From: Bacteroidota bacterium
Lineage (GTDB): Bacteria > Bacteroidota > Kryptoniia > Kryptoniales > JAKASW01
Assembly (NCBI GenBank): GCA_021785235.1
Contig: JAJYGB010000173.1
Location: forward strand, 1-7,311
DNA: 7,311 nt
Direction: 5' to 3'
The position numbers were made by a program, and so were the translations under genes. The notes below the pieces were generated by a model. It worked only from the letters and a program-made list of their open reading frames with translations. It was not told where the DNA came from and did not search any database. Shown here one piece after another: positions 1 through 6,325 of this stretch (positions within the stretch are counted from its first letter, which is position 1; each line of letters begins with the position of its first letter).

Positions 1-974
1 ACGACTTCCCCGATGACAACCGCATTATTGCCCAGCGGATGCTTTCGCATGGTTTCCAGAACGCTGTCGGCATCCTCCGCCGAGACAAAGGCAAGAAGCT
101 TACCCTCGTTGGCGATATAAAGCGGGTCGAGACCCAGGATTTCACAGGCCCCCTTCACCTCGTCGGGCACGGGAATAGCCTCCTCATCCACATCGATGCC
201 GAGGCCGGACTGTTCCGCGATCTCGTTAAGTGTCGTTGCGACTCCGCCGCGGGTCGGATCGCGCAAGACATGTATGTTACCGCTCGTCTTCAGCATTTCT
301 GCCACGAGCCCGTTCAGAGGAGCCGAGTCGCTCCTGATCTCGGTCTCGAATTCCAGCCCTTCGCGGACGGACATTATCGCTATTCCGTGCAGCGCTATGT
401 CACCGTTGACTATAACCTTATCCCCTACTCTGGCTTTCTTCGGGCTAATGTCTACTCCGTCATTGACCGTGCCTATCCCGGAAGTATTTATGAATATCTT
501 GTCGCCTTTCCCCCGATCCACGACCTTCGTGTCTCCCGTGACGAGCAGGACTCCAGCCCTCTTTGCCGCCTCCCGCATCGAGAGGACGATCTTCCATAGG
601 TCGTCTATTGGGAGGCCTTCTTCAATGATGAAAGCTGCTGATAGGTAAAGAGGCCGAGCTCCGCACATCGCGAGGTCGTTCACCGTTCCGTTTACTGCCA
701 GTTCGCCGATATCTCCGCCGGGGAAGAAAATCGGATCGACTACGTAAGAGTCGGTCGAGAAGGCAAACCTGTTTCCGCCGACGTTGAACACGGCCCCATC
801 GTGCAGCTGCTCAAGCAGCTCGTTCTTGAATTGCGGGAGGAACATCCTCTCGATGAGCTGGTGAGTCAGTTTCCCGCCGCTCCCGTGGGCCAGGAGGATG
901 TTCGTGTAGTCCGACTTTGGGATGGGACAGGCAAAGCCCTTGTCTACCTCAATGGTTTCACGTTCATCTGACAT
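1..974 (-). CDS. hypE: HypE, carbamoyl-dehydratase of hydrogenase maturation (3' end cut by window edge)
   Basis: HypE accepts a carbamoyl group from HypF on its C-terminal cysteine and dehydrates it with ATP to a thiocyanate, the source of the CN ligands of the [NiFe] active-site iron. Reading the minus strand from ATG 972-974 gives 324 uninterrupted codons to the left edge. Visible family motifs are HGSGGK (residues 30-35), [10 protein letters not shown] (72-81) and [20 protein letters not shown] (86-105) in the PurM/AIR-synthase-like ATP-binding N-terminal half, VTGDTKVV (145-152), and RDPTRGG (238-244) opening the C-terminal domain. The sequence stops at about ...VVIGEV, so the last 25-35 residues, including the Arg-Ile-Cys terminus that carries the catalytic cysteine in this family, lie outside the window. 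The start is supported by GAGAGGA about 8 bases upstream. It follows hypD after a 217-base repeat-bearing spacer, the usual last hyp gene. Identity is very secure; catalytic completeness cannot be judged. Confidence 0.97.
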   Translation of the reverse strand, partial: MSDERETIEVDKGFACPIPKSDYTNILLAHGSGGKLTHQLIERMFLPQFKNELLEQLHDGAVFNVGGNRFAFSTDSYVVDPIFFPGGDIGELAVNGTVNDLAMCGARPLYLSAAFIIEEGLPIDDLWKIVLSMREAAKRAGVLLVTGDTKVVDRGKGDKIFINTSGIGTVNDGVDISPKKARVGDKVIVNGDIALHGIAIMSVREGLEFETEIRSDSAPLNGLVAEMLKTSGNIHVLRDPTRGGVATTLNEIAEQSGLGIDVDEEAIPVPDEVKGACEILGLDPLYIANEGKLLAFVSAEDADSVLETMRKHPLGNNAVVIGEV

Positions 975-1021
975 AAGAAAATTCCTCTCTTCGCACTCGC
1001 GGCACAGACAAATTTAAGAAA

Positions 1022-1078
1022 GCTCCAACTGCCAAATTCCAAGTTCCAAACAAGAATCAAATTACAACCAACAAACCC
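1022..1078. repeat. Degenerate 7-bp tandem repeat (CAAATTC-like), left arm
   Basis: In the hypD-hypE spacer the trinucleotide CAA recurs at 1026, 1033, 1040 and 1047, then after a 4-base phase slip at 1051, 1058, 1065 and 1072, giving eight units of period 7 such as TTCCAAG and TTCCAAA. The same unit type recurs at 5413-5447. It has no coding sense here. It lies about 50 bases upstream of the hypE Shine-Dalgarno, so it would sit in the intercistronic mRNA. Confidence 0.8.
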
Positions 1079-1136
1079 AAAGAAAGGTCTAGCGCCTTCC
1101 CGTTCAACTTCTTATTAATTGGAGCTTGTTTGGAGC
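1043..1136. repeat. Imperfect inverted repeat built from the heptamer repeat
   Basis: The left arm 1043-1064 (GTTCCAAACAAG followed by AATCAAATTA) is nearly the reverse complement of 1116-1136 (whose complement reads GCTCCAAACAAG then CTCCAATTA), separated by about 50 bases. The right side continues as TTGGAG/TTTGGAG heptamers to about 1153. In RNA this could fold into a long A/U-rich hairpin between hypD and hypE. It may act as an mRNA stabiliser or attenuator, or be a remnant of a small non-autonomous element; no target-site duplication or transposase is seen. Confidence 0.6.
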
Positions 1137-1191
1137 TTTGCTTTTGGAGGTTTGAATTTCTGACTATTAACATAAATCCCAACTGACCAAT

Positions 1192-2280
1192 TTAGCTGAA
1201 TCTACCATAGTGGAAATACGCGGCGCATGCTCCCTCTGACGATACCATCGGCGCGCCTTGAGGATGCTCGGGCTTGCATTCTTTTCCAAACGCGGGACAT
1301 TCATGCGGCTTCTTGAGGCCCTGCATGATCTGTCCGGCTATGCACACCGGAGATTCCTCTGTCTCAATCCCACCGACGTCAAAGACCTTCTCAGCATCAT
1401 GTTCGGCAAACTCAGGCCTGAGCCCCCAACCGCTACGGGGAATCATACCAATGCCGCGCCACTTCCTGTCGATCACCTCGAAAACCTCAGACAGCAGCTT
1501 CTTCGCGGGAACGTTGCCTTCCCTGCGAACGGCGCGTGAGTATTGATTCTCCACAACGACCCTCCCCTCTTCCAGCTGCTTCACCGCCATGTAAATCCCC
1601 TGAAGTATGTCGACCGGCTCGAACCCGGTGATGACGATCGGTGCCCTATATTTTTTCGCAATCGGGAAATAATCCTCATACCCCATGACAGTGCAAACAT
1701 GGCCGGCGGCAAGAAAAGCCTGCACCAGGTGCGATGGGGATCCGAGGATAGCCTCCATCGCTGGAGGGACGAGGACATGAGAGGTCAGGACAGAGAAGTT
1801 CTTCACTCCCAATTCTCGCGCCTGCCAGACAGCCGTCGCGTTTGCGGGGGCAGTGGTTTCGAAACCGACCGCGAAGAAGACAACTTTCTTCGTGGGATTC
1901 CGCTGCGCGATCTTCAGGGCGTCCAGAGGCGAATATACTATTCGCACATCGCCTCCTTCCGACTTGACGGTGAGCAGGTCCTTTTCTGAGCCGGGCACAC
2001 GCAACATGTCTCCGAACGACGTGAAGATAACGTCGCTGTGTCCCGATATGAGAATGGCCTTGTCGATGATCTCAAGCGGGGTCACACACACGGGGCAGCC
2101 CGGCCCATGAACCAGTGTAATCTCACCGGGAAGAAGATGGTCTATGCCGAACTTCACTATCGTGTGTGTTTGGCCACCGCAAATCTCCATCATCGTCCAC
2201 CCGCGCGTGGTTATCCCGCGTATCATCTCCGCGTACTTCTTTGCGGCCTCGGCATCCCTGTATTCGTCTATAAATTTCAT
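1192..2280 (-). CDS. hypD: HypD, Fe-S scaffold for Fe(CN)2CO assembly
   Basis: HypD is a cytosolic [4Fe-4S] protein that, with HypC, forms the scaffold on which the iron receives its CO and two CN ligands before transfer to the hydrogenase large subunit. The 362-residue product has normal family length. Visible hallmarks are CGGQTH with Cys34, [10 protein letters not shown] with Cys62 and Cys65, [12 protein letters not shown] (86-97), [11 protein letters not shown] (135-145), and a C-terminal cluster region with Cys313, Cys328, Cys335 and Cys352 that matches the [4Fe-4S] ligands of the family, ending [12 protein letters not shown]. All functional cysteines appear present. The gene starts at ATG 2278-2280, 41 bases after the hypF stop. 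That short gap is filled by a heptamer repeat and offers no clear Shine-Dalgarno, so translation may be weak or coupled to hypF. It is part of the hypCABFDE unit. Confidence 0.98.
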   Translation of the reverse strand: MKFIDEYRDAEAAKKYAEMIRGITTRGWTMMEICGGQTHTIVKFGIDHLLPGEITLVHGPGCPVCVTPLEIIDKAILISGHSDVIFTSFGDMLRVPGSEKDLLTVKSEGGDVRIVYSPLDALKIAQRNPTKKVVFFAVGFETTAPANATAVWQARELGVKNFSVLTSHVLVPPAMEAILGSPSHLVQAFLAAGHVCTVMGYEDYFPIAKKYRAPIVITGFEPVDILQGIYMAVKQLEEGRVVVENQYSRAVRREGNVPAKKLLSEVFEVIDRKWRGIGMIPRSGWGLRPEFAEHDAEKVFDVGGIETEESPVCIAGQIMQGLKKPHECPAFGKECKPEHPQGAPMVSSEGACAAYFHYGRFS

Positions 2281-2284
2281 AGCG

Positions 2285-2312
2285 TTCAGTTATAAGCTCT
2301 AAGCTGACAGCT
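2285..2312. repeat. 7-bp tandem repeat (AAGCT/CAGCT type) in the hypF-hypD gap
   Basis: Four consecutive heptamers on the plus strand, for example ATAAGCT (2292-2298) and CTAAGCT (2299-2305), preceded by TTCAGTT and followed by GACAGCT. On the coding strand they read as AGCTGTC, AGCTTAG and AGCTTAT units. The array begins only 4 bases before the hypD start codon, taking up the position where a ribosome binding site would be expected. Its unit differs from that of the spacer arrays at 1022-1078 and 5413-5447, but the period is the same. Confidence 0.75.
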
Positions 2313-2321
2313 CTCGCTTTC

Positions 2322-4757
2322 TCATTTATGATTTCCTGTTCCGTCAAAACTATTTATATATCGGAATCCCACCAGGGCGGGGTTAATTTCTTGTTTCTGA
2401 TTCCTTTTTAACGCCACAGACATTTGACCGAGCGATATCCCACCGTCGTTCGGCGGAACAAGTTGATGCCAGTACGCTTTGAAGCCATCGTTCGTCAGTC
2501 GTTCAATTGCCCTTTCGGTCAAATACTTGTTCTGAAAACAGCCGCCGGTGAGCAATACCCTTTCCATGCCGACTCGTTTCGCGATGTCAACTATGATACC
2601 CGCAAGTGTATTATGAAATTTCGCGGAGATCACTCCGACAGGAATCTTGTCGGAAATATCTTCAAGAATACACTTCATCATTGGTTCCCAATTCACAACA
2701 ACTGAGGGCTCGTAATACTTCCTGTCACCCGTCTCCCGCCTCCGGTCTCCGGAAATCTCAAAAGCATAATTCTCGTCATTATAGACTCCATCAGCAGCAA
2801 ACTCCAACTCCATCGCGCCTTGTCCCTCGAAGTTGACGATCTGCCGGATCCCGACCAACGATGAGACGGCATCGAACAGCCTTCCCGCGCTGGTGGTCCA
2901 GGGCGAGTTCAAACCTGACTCCAGCATTTTCTTCAGGAGATTTAAAGACTGCGAGTCGAACGCAAGCACGGACGGGATCTCCTCCATGTCGAAGGTATGA
3001 TGACCGAACACTTCGTAAAGCACGCCGAGCGCTGTGCGCCTGGGCTCCTTTACGGAAGCGGTTCCCCCGGGCAACTTGAAGGGGCGGAATGTCGCGGCTC
3101 GCGTGTACGAACTCCCGTCCGTCAGAAGAAACTCGCTTCCCCACACCATTCCATCTTCACCGTAGCCGGTGCCGTCCCAGGAAACACCAAGCACTTCACC
3201 ATTTAGCCCGTTCTCGGCCATGCAGGCTGCTACGTGTGCGAAATGGTGCTGAATTCCCAGCTTGTCACATGCGCCTTTCAATGCGAATTCCGTCGACAAG
3301 TAATCGGGGTGGATATCGTGGGCAATTATCTCCGGAGACACTTCGTACAGCCTTTGAAAATCCGAGGTCACTTTCTGAAAGGCAAGGTAGGCTTCCTCCG
3401 TCGAAAGGTCACCAATATGCTGGCTGATGAAAACGTTCTTTCCCGTATTGACGGCAATGGTATTCTTCAGATGGCCGCCCACCGCAAGTATAGGCACTTC
3501 ACACGCCTCGTCGAGTTCAATCGGAAAGGGCGCATATCCCCTTGCCCGGCGGACAATCTGCATCCTCTCCATCATGACACGAACGACTGAATCGTCAACC
3601 TGCCTCTCGATCGGCCGGTCATGCACAAGGAAAAGATCGGCAATATTACCGAGCCTGTCCAATGCTTCATCTTCATCTATACAGATCGGTTCATCGGAAA
3701 GGTTGCCGCTCGTGGCAACAACCGGAAACCCGAGGTCACGCATCAGCAGATGATGTAGCGGTGTATACGGGATCATTATCCCGAGATACGGATTGCCGGG
3801 CGCAACAGATCCGGCAACATCCAGCACGTTCCCATTCTTGCTTCTTGTTTCTGACTTCTTCTTTCTCAATAGCACAATGGGCGCTTCCGGAGACAAGAGG
3901 AGCCTTTCTTCAAGATGAGAAATTTCACAGGAATATTTAATCTGCTCCAGCGACGGATACATCAGTGCAAACGGTTTCTCTTCTCGGTGCTTCCGCGCGC
4001 GAAGGCGTTGCACGGCTTCGTCGTTCCGGGCGTCGACGAGGAGTTGGAACCCGCCGATTCCCTTCAGGGCAATAATCTTACCGGCGCGGATTGATTCCGC
4101 AGCCTGGAGAAACGCGGAGTTGTGTGTGGAAAGGATCTTTCCGGTGCTGTCCCACAGCTCAAGGTGGGGGCCGCACTTCGGACAAGCGTTCGGTTGGGCG
4201 TGGAACCTCCGGTTCGAAGGATCGTCGTACTCTGCCTTACACTCCTCGCACATCTCAAATTTGCCCATCGTCGTATTCGGCCTGTCGTACGGCAGCGATT
4301 TAATTATGCTGAAACGCGGACCGCAGTTCGTGCAATTAGTGAATGGGTAGAGGTATCTCCTGTTTGCCGGATCGAAAATCTCAGCGGCGCAATCGGGACA
4401 GGTGGCAATATCAGGAAGCACGAGGGCACTCTTTGCTCCTCCCGGATCGCTCTGTTTTATTTCGAAGGTCGCGTATCCGACTGGATCGAGGAATGAAGTC
4501 TCCATTCCCTGGATGTATGCCCGCGGTGGCTTTTCTTCGCCGAGACGGACAAGGAATCGGTCGAGCGATACTCTGTCTCCCTCGACTTCTATGAAGACAC
4601 CCTGCGATGAGTTGAGCACCCAGCCGTTGAGGCCCATTTCGGTTCCGAGCCTGTATACAAACGGCCTGAATCCGACCCCTTGGACGGCACCGTGCAGGGA
4701 GATCTGAAGTCGGCTGATCAAGGTTTCCTGGATTTCTCGAGCAACCATTTGGACCAT
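2322..4757 (-). CDS. hypF: HypF, carbamoyltransferase of hydrogenase maturation
   Basis: HypF converts carbamoyl phosphate and ATP to carbamoyl-adenylate and transfers the carbamoyl group to the C-terminal cysteine of HypE. From ATG 4757 the product is 811 residues and shows the full architecture: acylphosphatase domain (about 16-102; GAVQGVGFR with Arg31, and Asn49), two zinc-finger pairs (CPDC 120-123 with CTNC 142-145; CEEC 170-173 with CPKC 192-195), YrdC-like domain (about 215-400; KHREEKPF, TSGNLSDEP) and Kae1-like domain (about 420-780; HHFAH at 504-508, WDGTGYG 527-533, TGGCFQN 737-743). It is longer than the usual ~750-780 because of hydrophilic insertions at about 298-309 and 668-680 and a tail after about 783, each coinciding with a period-7 DNA repeat. 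Start uncertain: the 4757 ATG and an ATG at 4748 have no Shine-Dalgarno, whereas TTG at 4719-4721 overlaps the hypB stop as TTGA and has AGGA just upstream (799 residues). Confidence 0.97.
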   Translation of the reverse strand: MVQMVAREIQETLISRLQISLHGAVQGVGFRPFVYRLGTEMGLNGWVLNSSQGVFIEVEGDRVSLDRFLVRLGEEKPPRAYIQGMETSFLDPVGYATFEIKQSDPGGAKSALVLPDIATCPDCAAEIFDPANRRYLYPFTNCTNCGPRFSIIKSLPYDRPNTTMGKFEMCEECKAEYDDPSNRRFHAQPNACPKCGPHLELWDSTGKILSTHNSAFLQAAESIRAGKIIALKGIGGFQLLVDARNDEAVQRLRARKHREEKPFALMYPSLEQIKYSCEISHLEERLLLSPEAPIVLLRKKKSETRSKNGNVLDVAGSVAPGNPYLGIMIPYTPLHHLLMRDLGFPVVATSGNLSDEPICIDEDEALDRLGNIADLFLVHDRPIERQVDDSVVRVMMERMQIVRRARGYAPFPIELDEACEVPILAVGGHLKNTIAVNTGKNVFISQHIGDLSTEEAYLAFQKVTSDFQRLYEVSPEIIAHDIHPDYLSTEFALKGACDKLGIQHHFAHVAACMAENGLNGEVLGVSWDGTGYGEDGMVWGSEFLLTDGSSYTRAATFRPFKLPGGTASVKEPRRTALGVLYEVFGHHTFDMEEIPSVLAFDSQSLNLLKKMLESGLNSPWTTSAGRLFDAVSSLVGIRQIVNFEGQGAMELEFAADGVYNDENYAFEISGDRRRETGDRKYYEPSVVVNWEPMMKCILEDISDKIPVGVISAKFHNTLAGIIVDIAKRVGMERVLLTGGCFQNKYLTERAIERLTNDGFKAYWHQLVPPNDGGISLGQMSVALKRNQKQEINPALVGFRYINSFDGTGNHK
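2383..2410. repeat. 7-bp repeat forming the HypF C-terminal tail
   Basis: Plus-strand heptamers TTAATTT, CTTGTTT, CTGATTC and CTTTTTA run through the last part of hypF and encode about residues 783-792 (KRNQKQEIN). This stretch lies just after the ISLGQ motif with which HypF proteins normally end. The 13-mer TTCTTGTTTCTGA at 2388-2400 is identical to 3842-3854 inside the same gene, but is read in another frame. Confidence 0.6.
2721..2755. repeat. 7-bp repeat (CCCGTCT type) inside hypF
   Basis: Five heptamers without gaps on the plus strand: CCTGTCA, CCCGTCT, CCCGCCT, CCGGTCT, then a decayed CCGGAAA. On the coding strand they read GGAGAC-like units and encode SGDRRRETGDRK (HypF residues 669-680), a strongly charged segment between the FEI strand and the VVNWEPMMKCIL helix of the Kae1-like domain. 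The low-complexity composition contrasts with the conserved flanks, which suggests an insertion. Confidence 0.8.
3833..3867. repeat. 7-bp repeat (NNTTCTN type) inside hypF
   Basis: Five contiguous heptamers on the plus strand (CATTCTT, GCTTCTT, GTTTCTG, ACTTCTT, CTTTCTC) all keep TTCT in the same register. They encode about residues 298-309 of HypF (RKKKSETRSKNG), a basic loop between the conserved APIVLLRK and the VAPGNPYLGIMIPYTPLHHLL block of the YrdC-like domain. Because the period is 7, the same unit gives different peptides here and at 2383-2410. Confidence 0.75.
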
Positions 4758-5371
4758 TCGGGTATGCCCGCGTTAGTGGTACAAGACGTTTCGAATACCG
4801 TCAGCTTGGGATTGATCTGAAGAGCGTTCTTCTTCAGTTCCGAGAGGCTGCAGTTTACATATGGGATCAGGTCTATCTTGTTTATAATCAGCACGGAAGC
4901 ATTCCGGAACATCGCCGGGTATTTCAATGGCTTATCGTCGCCTTCCGTTGTGCTGGCAATGACGACCTTCATGGCCTCTCCCAGGTCGTAGCCCGCTGGG
5001 CAAACGAGATTACCTACGTTCTCTATCACCAGCAGATCCACTCCGTTCAGATCGATGCTGCCAAGTGCGTCCTGGACGAGCTTCGCTTCAAGATGGCAGC
5101 CGCCGTTCGTTACGATCTGGACGACGGGCACTCCGAACTTCGCGACCCTCTGCGCGTCGAGGTCGGTCTGAACATCTCCTTCTATCACCGCAACCTTTAT
5201 CTTACCGTTCAAATGCTGGAAGGTTCTTTCAAGAAGGCTTGTCTTCCCCGAACCGGGTGAGCTGACCAGGTTGATCACAAATACTCCATTCCTGGCAAAC
5301 AGTTCACGATTCTGCCGAGCCAGCTCGTCGTTCTTTTGGAGGACTTTTCGTTCGATCGTTACCACAGCCAT
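4718..5371 (-). CDS. hypB: HypB, GTPase for nickel insertion
   Basis: HypB is a SIMIBI-class GTPase that, with HypA, drives nickel insertion into the hydrogenase large-subunit precursor. From ATG 5369-5371 the product is 217 residues. It shows the P-loop SSPGSGKTS (37-45), EGDVQTDLDA (64-73), the metal-site motif GGCHLEA with Cys92-His93, ENVGNLVCPA with Cys124, and the guanine-specificity motif NKID (164-167). There is no N-terminal CxxGCG site and no histidine-rich stretch, so this is the short form without the extra nickel-storage region. An in-frame ATG at 5470 would add 33 residues, but these are encoded mainly by a heptamer repeat (HLEFGSWNLEL); the 5371 start has GAAAGGA about 10 bases upstream and the family-typical start, so it is preferred. 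It is 240 bases downstream of hypA, and its stop lies inside or touching the hypF start. Confidence 0.97.
   Translation of the reverse strand: MAVVTIERKVLQKNDELARQNRELFARNGVFVINLVSSPGSGKTSLLERTFQHLNGKIKVAVIEGDVQTDLDAQRVAKFGVPVVQIVTNGGCHLEAKLVQDALGSIDLNGVDLLVIENVGNLVCPAGYDLGEAMKVVIASTTEGDDKPLKYPAMFRNASVLIINKIDLIPYVNCSLSELKKNALQINPKLTVFETSCTTNAGIPEWSKWLLEKSRKP
4719..4733 (-). promoter_or_regulatory. Possible coupled hypF start: AGGA ribosome binding site and TTGA stop/start overlap
   Basis: On the minus strand CAGGAAACC precedes TTGATC. The TGA (4718-4720) ends hypB, while TTG (4719-4721) is in frame with hypF and would give a protein beginning MISRLQISLHGAVQGVGF, close to the usual HypF N-terminus. 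The two upstream ATGs (4757, 4748) have no purine-rich leader. Termination-reinitiation would keep HypB and HypF in step. Confidence 0.45.
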
Positions 5372-5412
5372 TTCAACTTTCCTTTCGCTAATCTGCGATC
5401 CCTGCAACAAAA

Positions 5413-5447
5413 CAAGCTCCAAATTCCAACTTCCAAATTCCAAATGC
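5413..5447. repeat. 7-bp tandem repeat (CAAATTC type) upstream of hypB
   Basis: CAA recurs exactly at 5413, 5420, 5427, 5434 and 5441, in units such as CTCCAAA and TTCCAAC, giving five heptamers in the leader of hypB. It shares the 12-mer AACAAGCTCCAA with the minus strand of the hypD-hypE inverted repeat, so the two spacers carry members of one repeat family. Read on the minus strand it yields the spurious peptide LEFGSWNLEL. Confidence 0.85.
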
Positions 5448-5485
5448 CGCTTTTGCCGCTCCGACATCATAACATCTTATATGAT

Positions 5486-5497
5486 GCGGCATGCCGC
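5486..5497. repeat. 12-bp perfect palindrome in the hypA-hypB spacer
   Basis: GCGGCATGCCGC is perfectly self-complementary. Next to it, CATCA (about 5465) and TGATG (about 5481) form a further short inverted repeat, and TCCCGACA (5514-5521) pairs with TGACGGGA (5533-5540) with one mismatch. The 240-base spacer therefore has several potential hairpins between hypA and hypB. They may be operator-like or RNA-processing structures; no convincing promoter was found with them. Confidence 0.4.
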
Positions 5498-5540
5498 TAA
5501 GCGGGCAACGACATCCCGACATACAAATATCTTGACGGGA

Positions 5541-5567
5541 CAAAGACAAAATTTCAAATTACAAAAA
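5541..5567. repeat. Decayed heptamer-repeat remnant
   Basis: CAA recurs at 5541, 5547, 5555 and 5562 (steps 6, 8, 7). The 11-mer TCAAATTACAA is shared with 1057-1067 in the hypD-hypE spacer. It looks like an eroded second copy in the same hypA-hypB spacer. Confidence 0.4.
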
Positions 5568-5587
5568 GACAGCCGAAGAGTCGGAGT
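5563..5587 (-). terminator. Weak intrinsic terminator-like hairpin after hypA
   Basis: On the minus strand, about 25 bases after the hypA stop, GAC-T-CCGA, the loop CTCT and TCGG-CT-GTC form a short interrupted stem followed by TTTTT. The stem is only 4+3 pairs, so at most it would cause partial termination or pausing between hypA and hypB. Confidence 0.25.
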
Positions 5588-5611
5588 CGCTTTTCGAAGA
5601 CAACTTCAGGA

Positions 5612-6010
5612 TCATTTGGCTGGCCCTTGAGAACCGTTTGAACTGTGACGTTCGGAATTTGCATCCTCATCCTCGACCTCTATTTCCACGACCTGTAATT
5701 CATTTCCGGAAATCAACTTGATTTCGACACTTCCGCAAAGCGGACACCTGAACACCAGTCCTTCAACTGCGGAGTCCGTACCGCAGTCGGTGCAGCGCCC
5801 GACGATACCTGTGCGTTCTATCTCTAGTTTCGCATCCTCCATCGTCGTTCCTCTGGTGATTGAAGTGAAGCAGAACTCGAGCGAGTTTGGGATGACTCCC
5901 GCAAGCTCGCCAATTCTAACTTTCACACTCTTCAATCTCCCTCCACCGTTGGCAGAGAGGCTGTCTCCGACTATCTGAACGATGTTTTGGGCTATGGACA
6001 ATTCGTGCAT
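5612..6010 (-). CDS. hypA: HypA, nickel metallochaperone
   Basis: HypA binds nickel through its N-terminal His and works with HypB to deliver it to the hydrogenase large subunit. The product is 132 residues and starts MHELSIAQNIV, keeping the invariant Met-His-Glu nickel site. The zinc loop is complete, with CTDCG (Cys73, Cys76) and CPLCG (Cys89, Cys92). An ATG nine codons further upstream is in frame but would hide His2 and overlap hypC, so the start at 6008-6010 with AGGA about 8 bases upstream is preferred. It starts 13 bases after the hypC stop. The protein has a roughly 18-residue polar, acidic-then-serine-rich C-terminal tail (from about EDEDANSERH) beyond the usual 113-118 residue length; this tail has no recognisable function. 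Confidence 0.97.
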   Translation of the reverse strand: MHELSIAQNIVQIVGDSLSANGGGRLKSVKVRIGELAGVIPNSLEFCFTSITRGTTMEDAKLEIERTGIVGRCTDCGTDSAVEGLVFRCPLCGSVEIKLISGNELQVVEIEVEDEDANSERHSSNGSQGPAK

Positions 6011-6023
6011 CGACGTCCTGCCA

Positions 6024-6284
6024 TTACTGGTTCTCACTCCCTCCGCTCAATTCACCCAGATCGCCGGCTTGCCGAAGGTAATCAAAAACAAGCTGGGCCT
6101 CTTTCTCGTCCACAATGCTTATAGCAAAACCGACATGTACGATGACGTAGTCCCCCACTTTCACTTCGGGAACGTATGCGAGGCAGACGTCTTTCCCGAT
6201 TCCGGCGAAATCCACTTTTCCCATCGTCATTCCGATGGAATTCTTTTCTATCCTTGTCACCTTACCAGGAACGCCCAGACACAT
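6024..6284 (-). CDS. hypC: HypC, hydrogenase maturation chaperone
   Basis: HypC (HypC/HybG/HupF family) is a small OB-fold-like chaperone. Its N-terminal Cys2 binds the iron centre with HypD and then the hydrogenase large-subunit precursor. The 86-residue product has the invariant MCLGVPGKV start with Cys2, followed by GDYVIVHVGFAISIVDEKEA, the family's conserved central block. The start ATG 6282-6284 has a strong AGGAG ribosome binding site 7 bases upstream. It is the first gene of the hyp operon, with a promoter-like sequence about 80-110 bases upstream. The helical C-terminus ends in a Gly/Ser/Asn-rich tail. Length and motifs are normal. Confidence 0.97.
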   Translation of the reverse strand: MCLGVPGKVTRIEKNSIGMTMGKVDFAGIGKDVCLAYVPEVKVGDYVIVHVGFAISIVDEKEAQLVFDYLRQAGDLGELSGGSENQ

Positions 6285-6325
6285 TTTCTTCTCCTCGCGA
6301 ACAAGTTTGTGGTTGTCTCCGCCTA

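Noticed and set aside
39..648. Two long plus-strand open frames opposite the left end
   Set aside because: They lie antisense to hypE, whose minus-strand reading shows continuous conserved motifs; the plus-strand peptides have no domain features.
1022..1153. CRISPR-like array from the regularly spaced repeats
   Set aside because: The units are 7 bases and contiguous with no spacers of constant length, and there are no cas genes.
2123..2347. Minus-strand open frame starting in the hypF tail and running into hypD
   Set aside because: It is in a different frame from both genes, and its start is just the AGCT-type heptamer repeat translated ([12 protein letters not shown]).
2791..3144. 117-codon minus-strand frame inside hypF
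   Set aside because: It is an out-of-frame shadow of the Kae1-like domain, Arg-rich without motifs.
3833..3867. Frameshift or pseudogene in hypF
   Set aside because: Conserved blocks before and after each repeat stay in the same frame, so the repeats are in-frame insertions and the gene is intact.
5271..5630. 119-codon plus-strand frame across hypB start and the spacer
   Set aside because: It is antisense to the HypB P-loop region, reads through repeat sequence and has no recognisable features.
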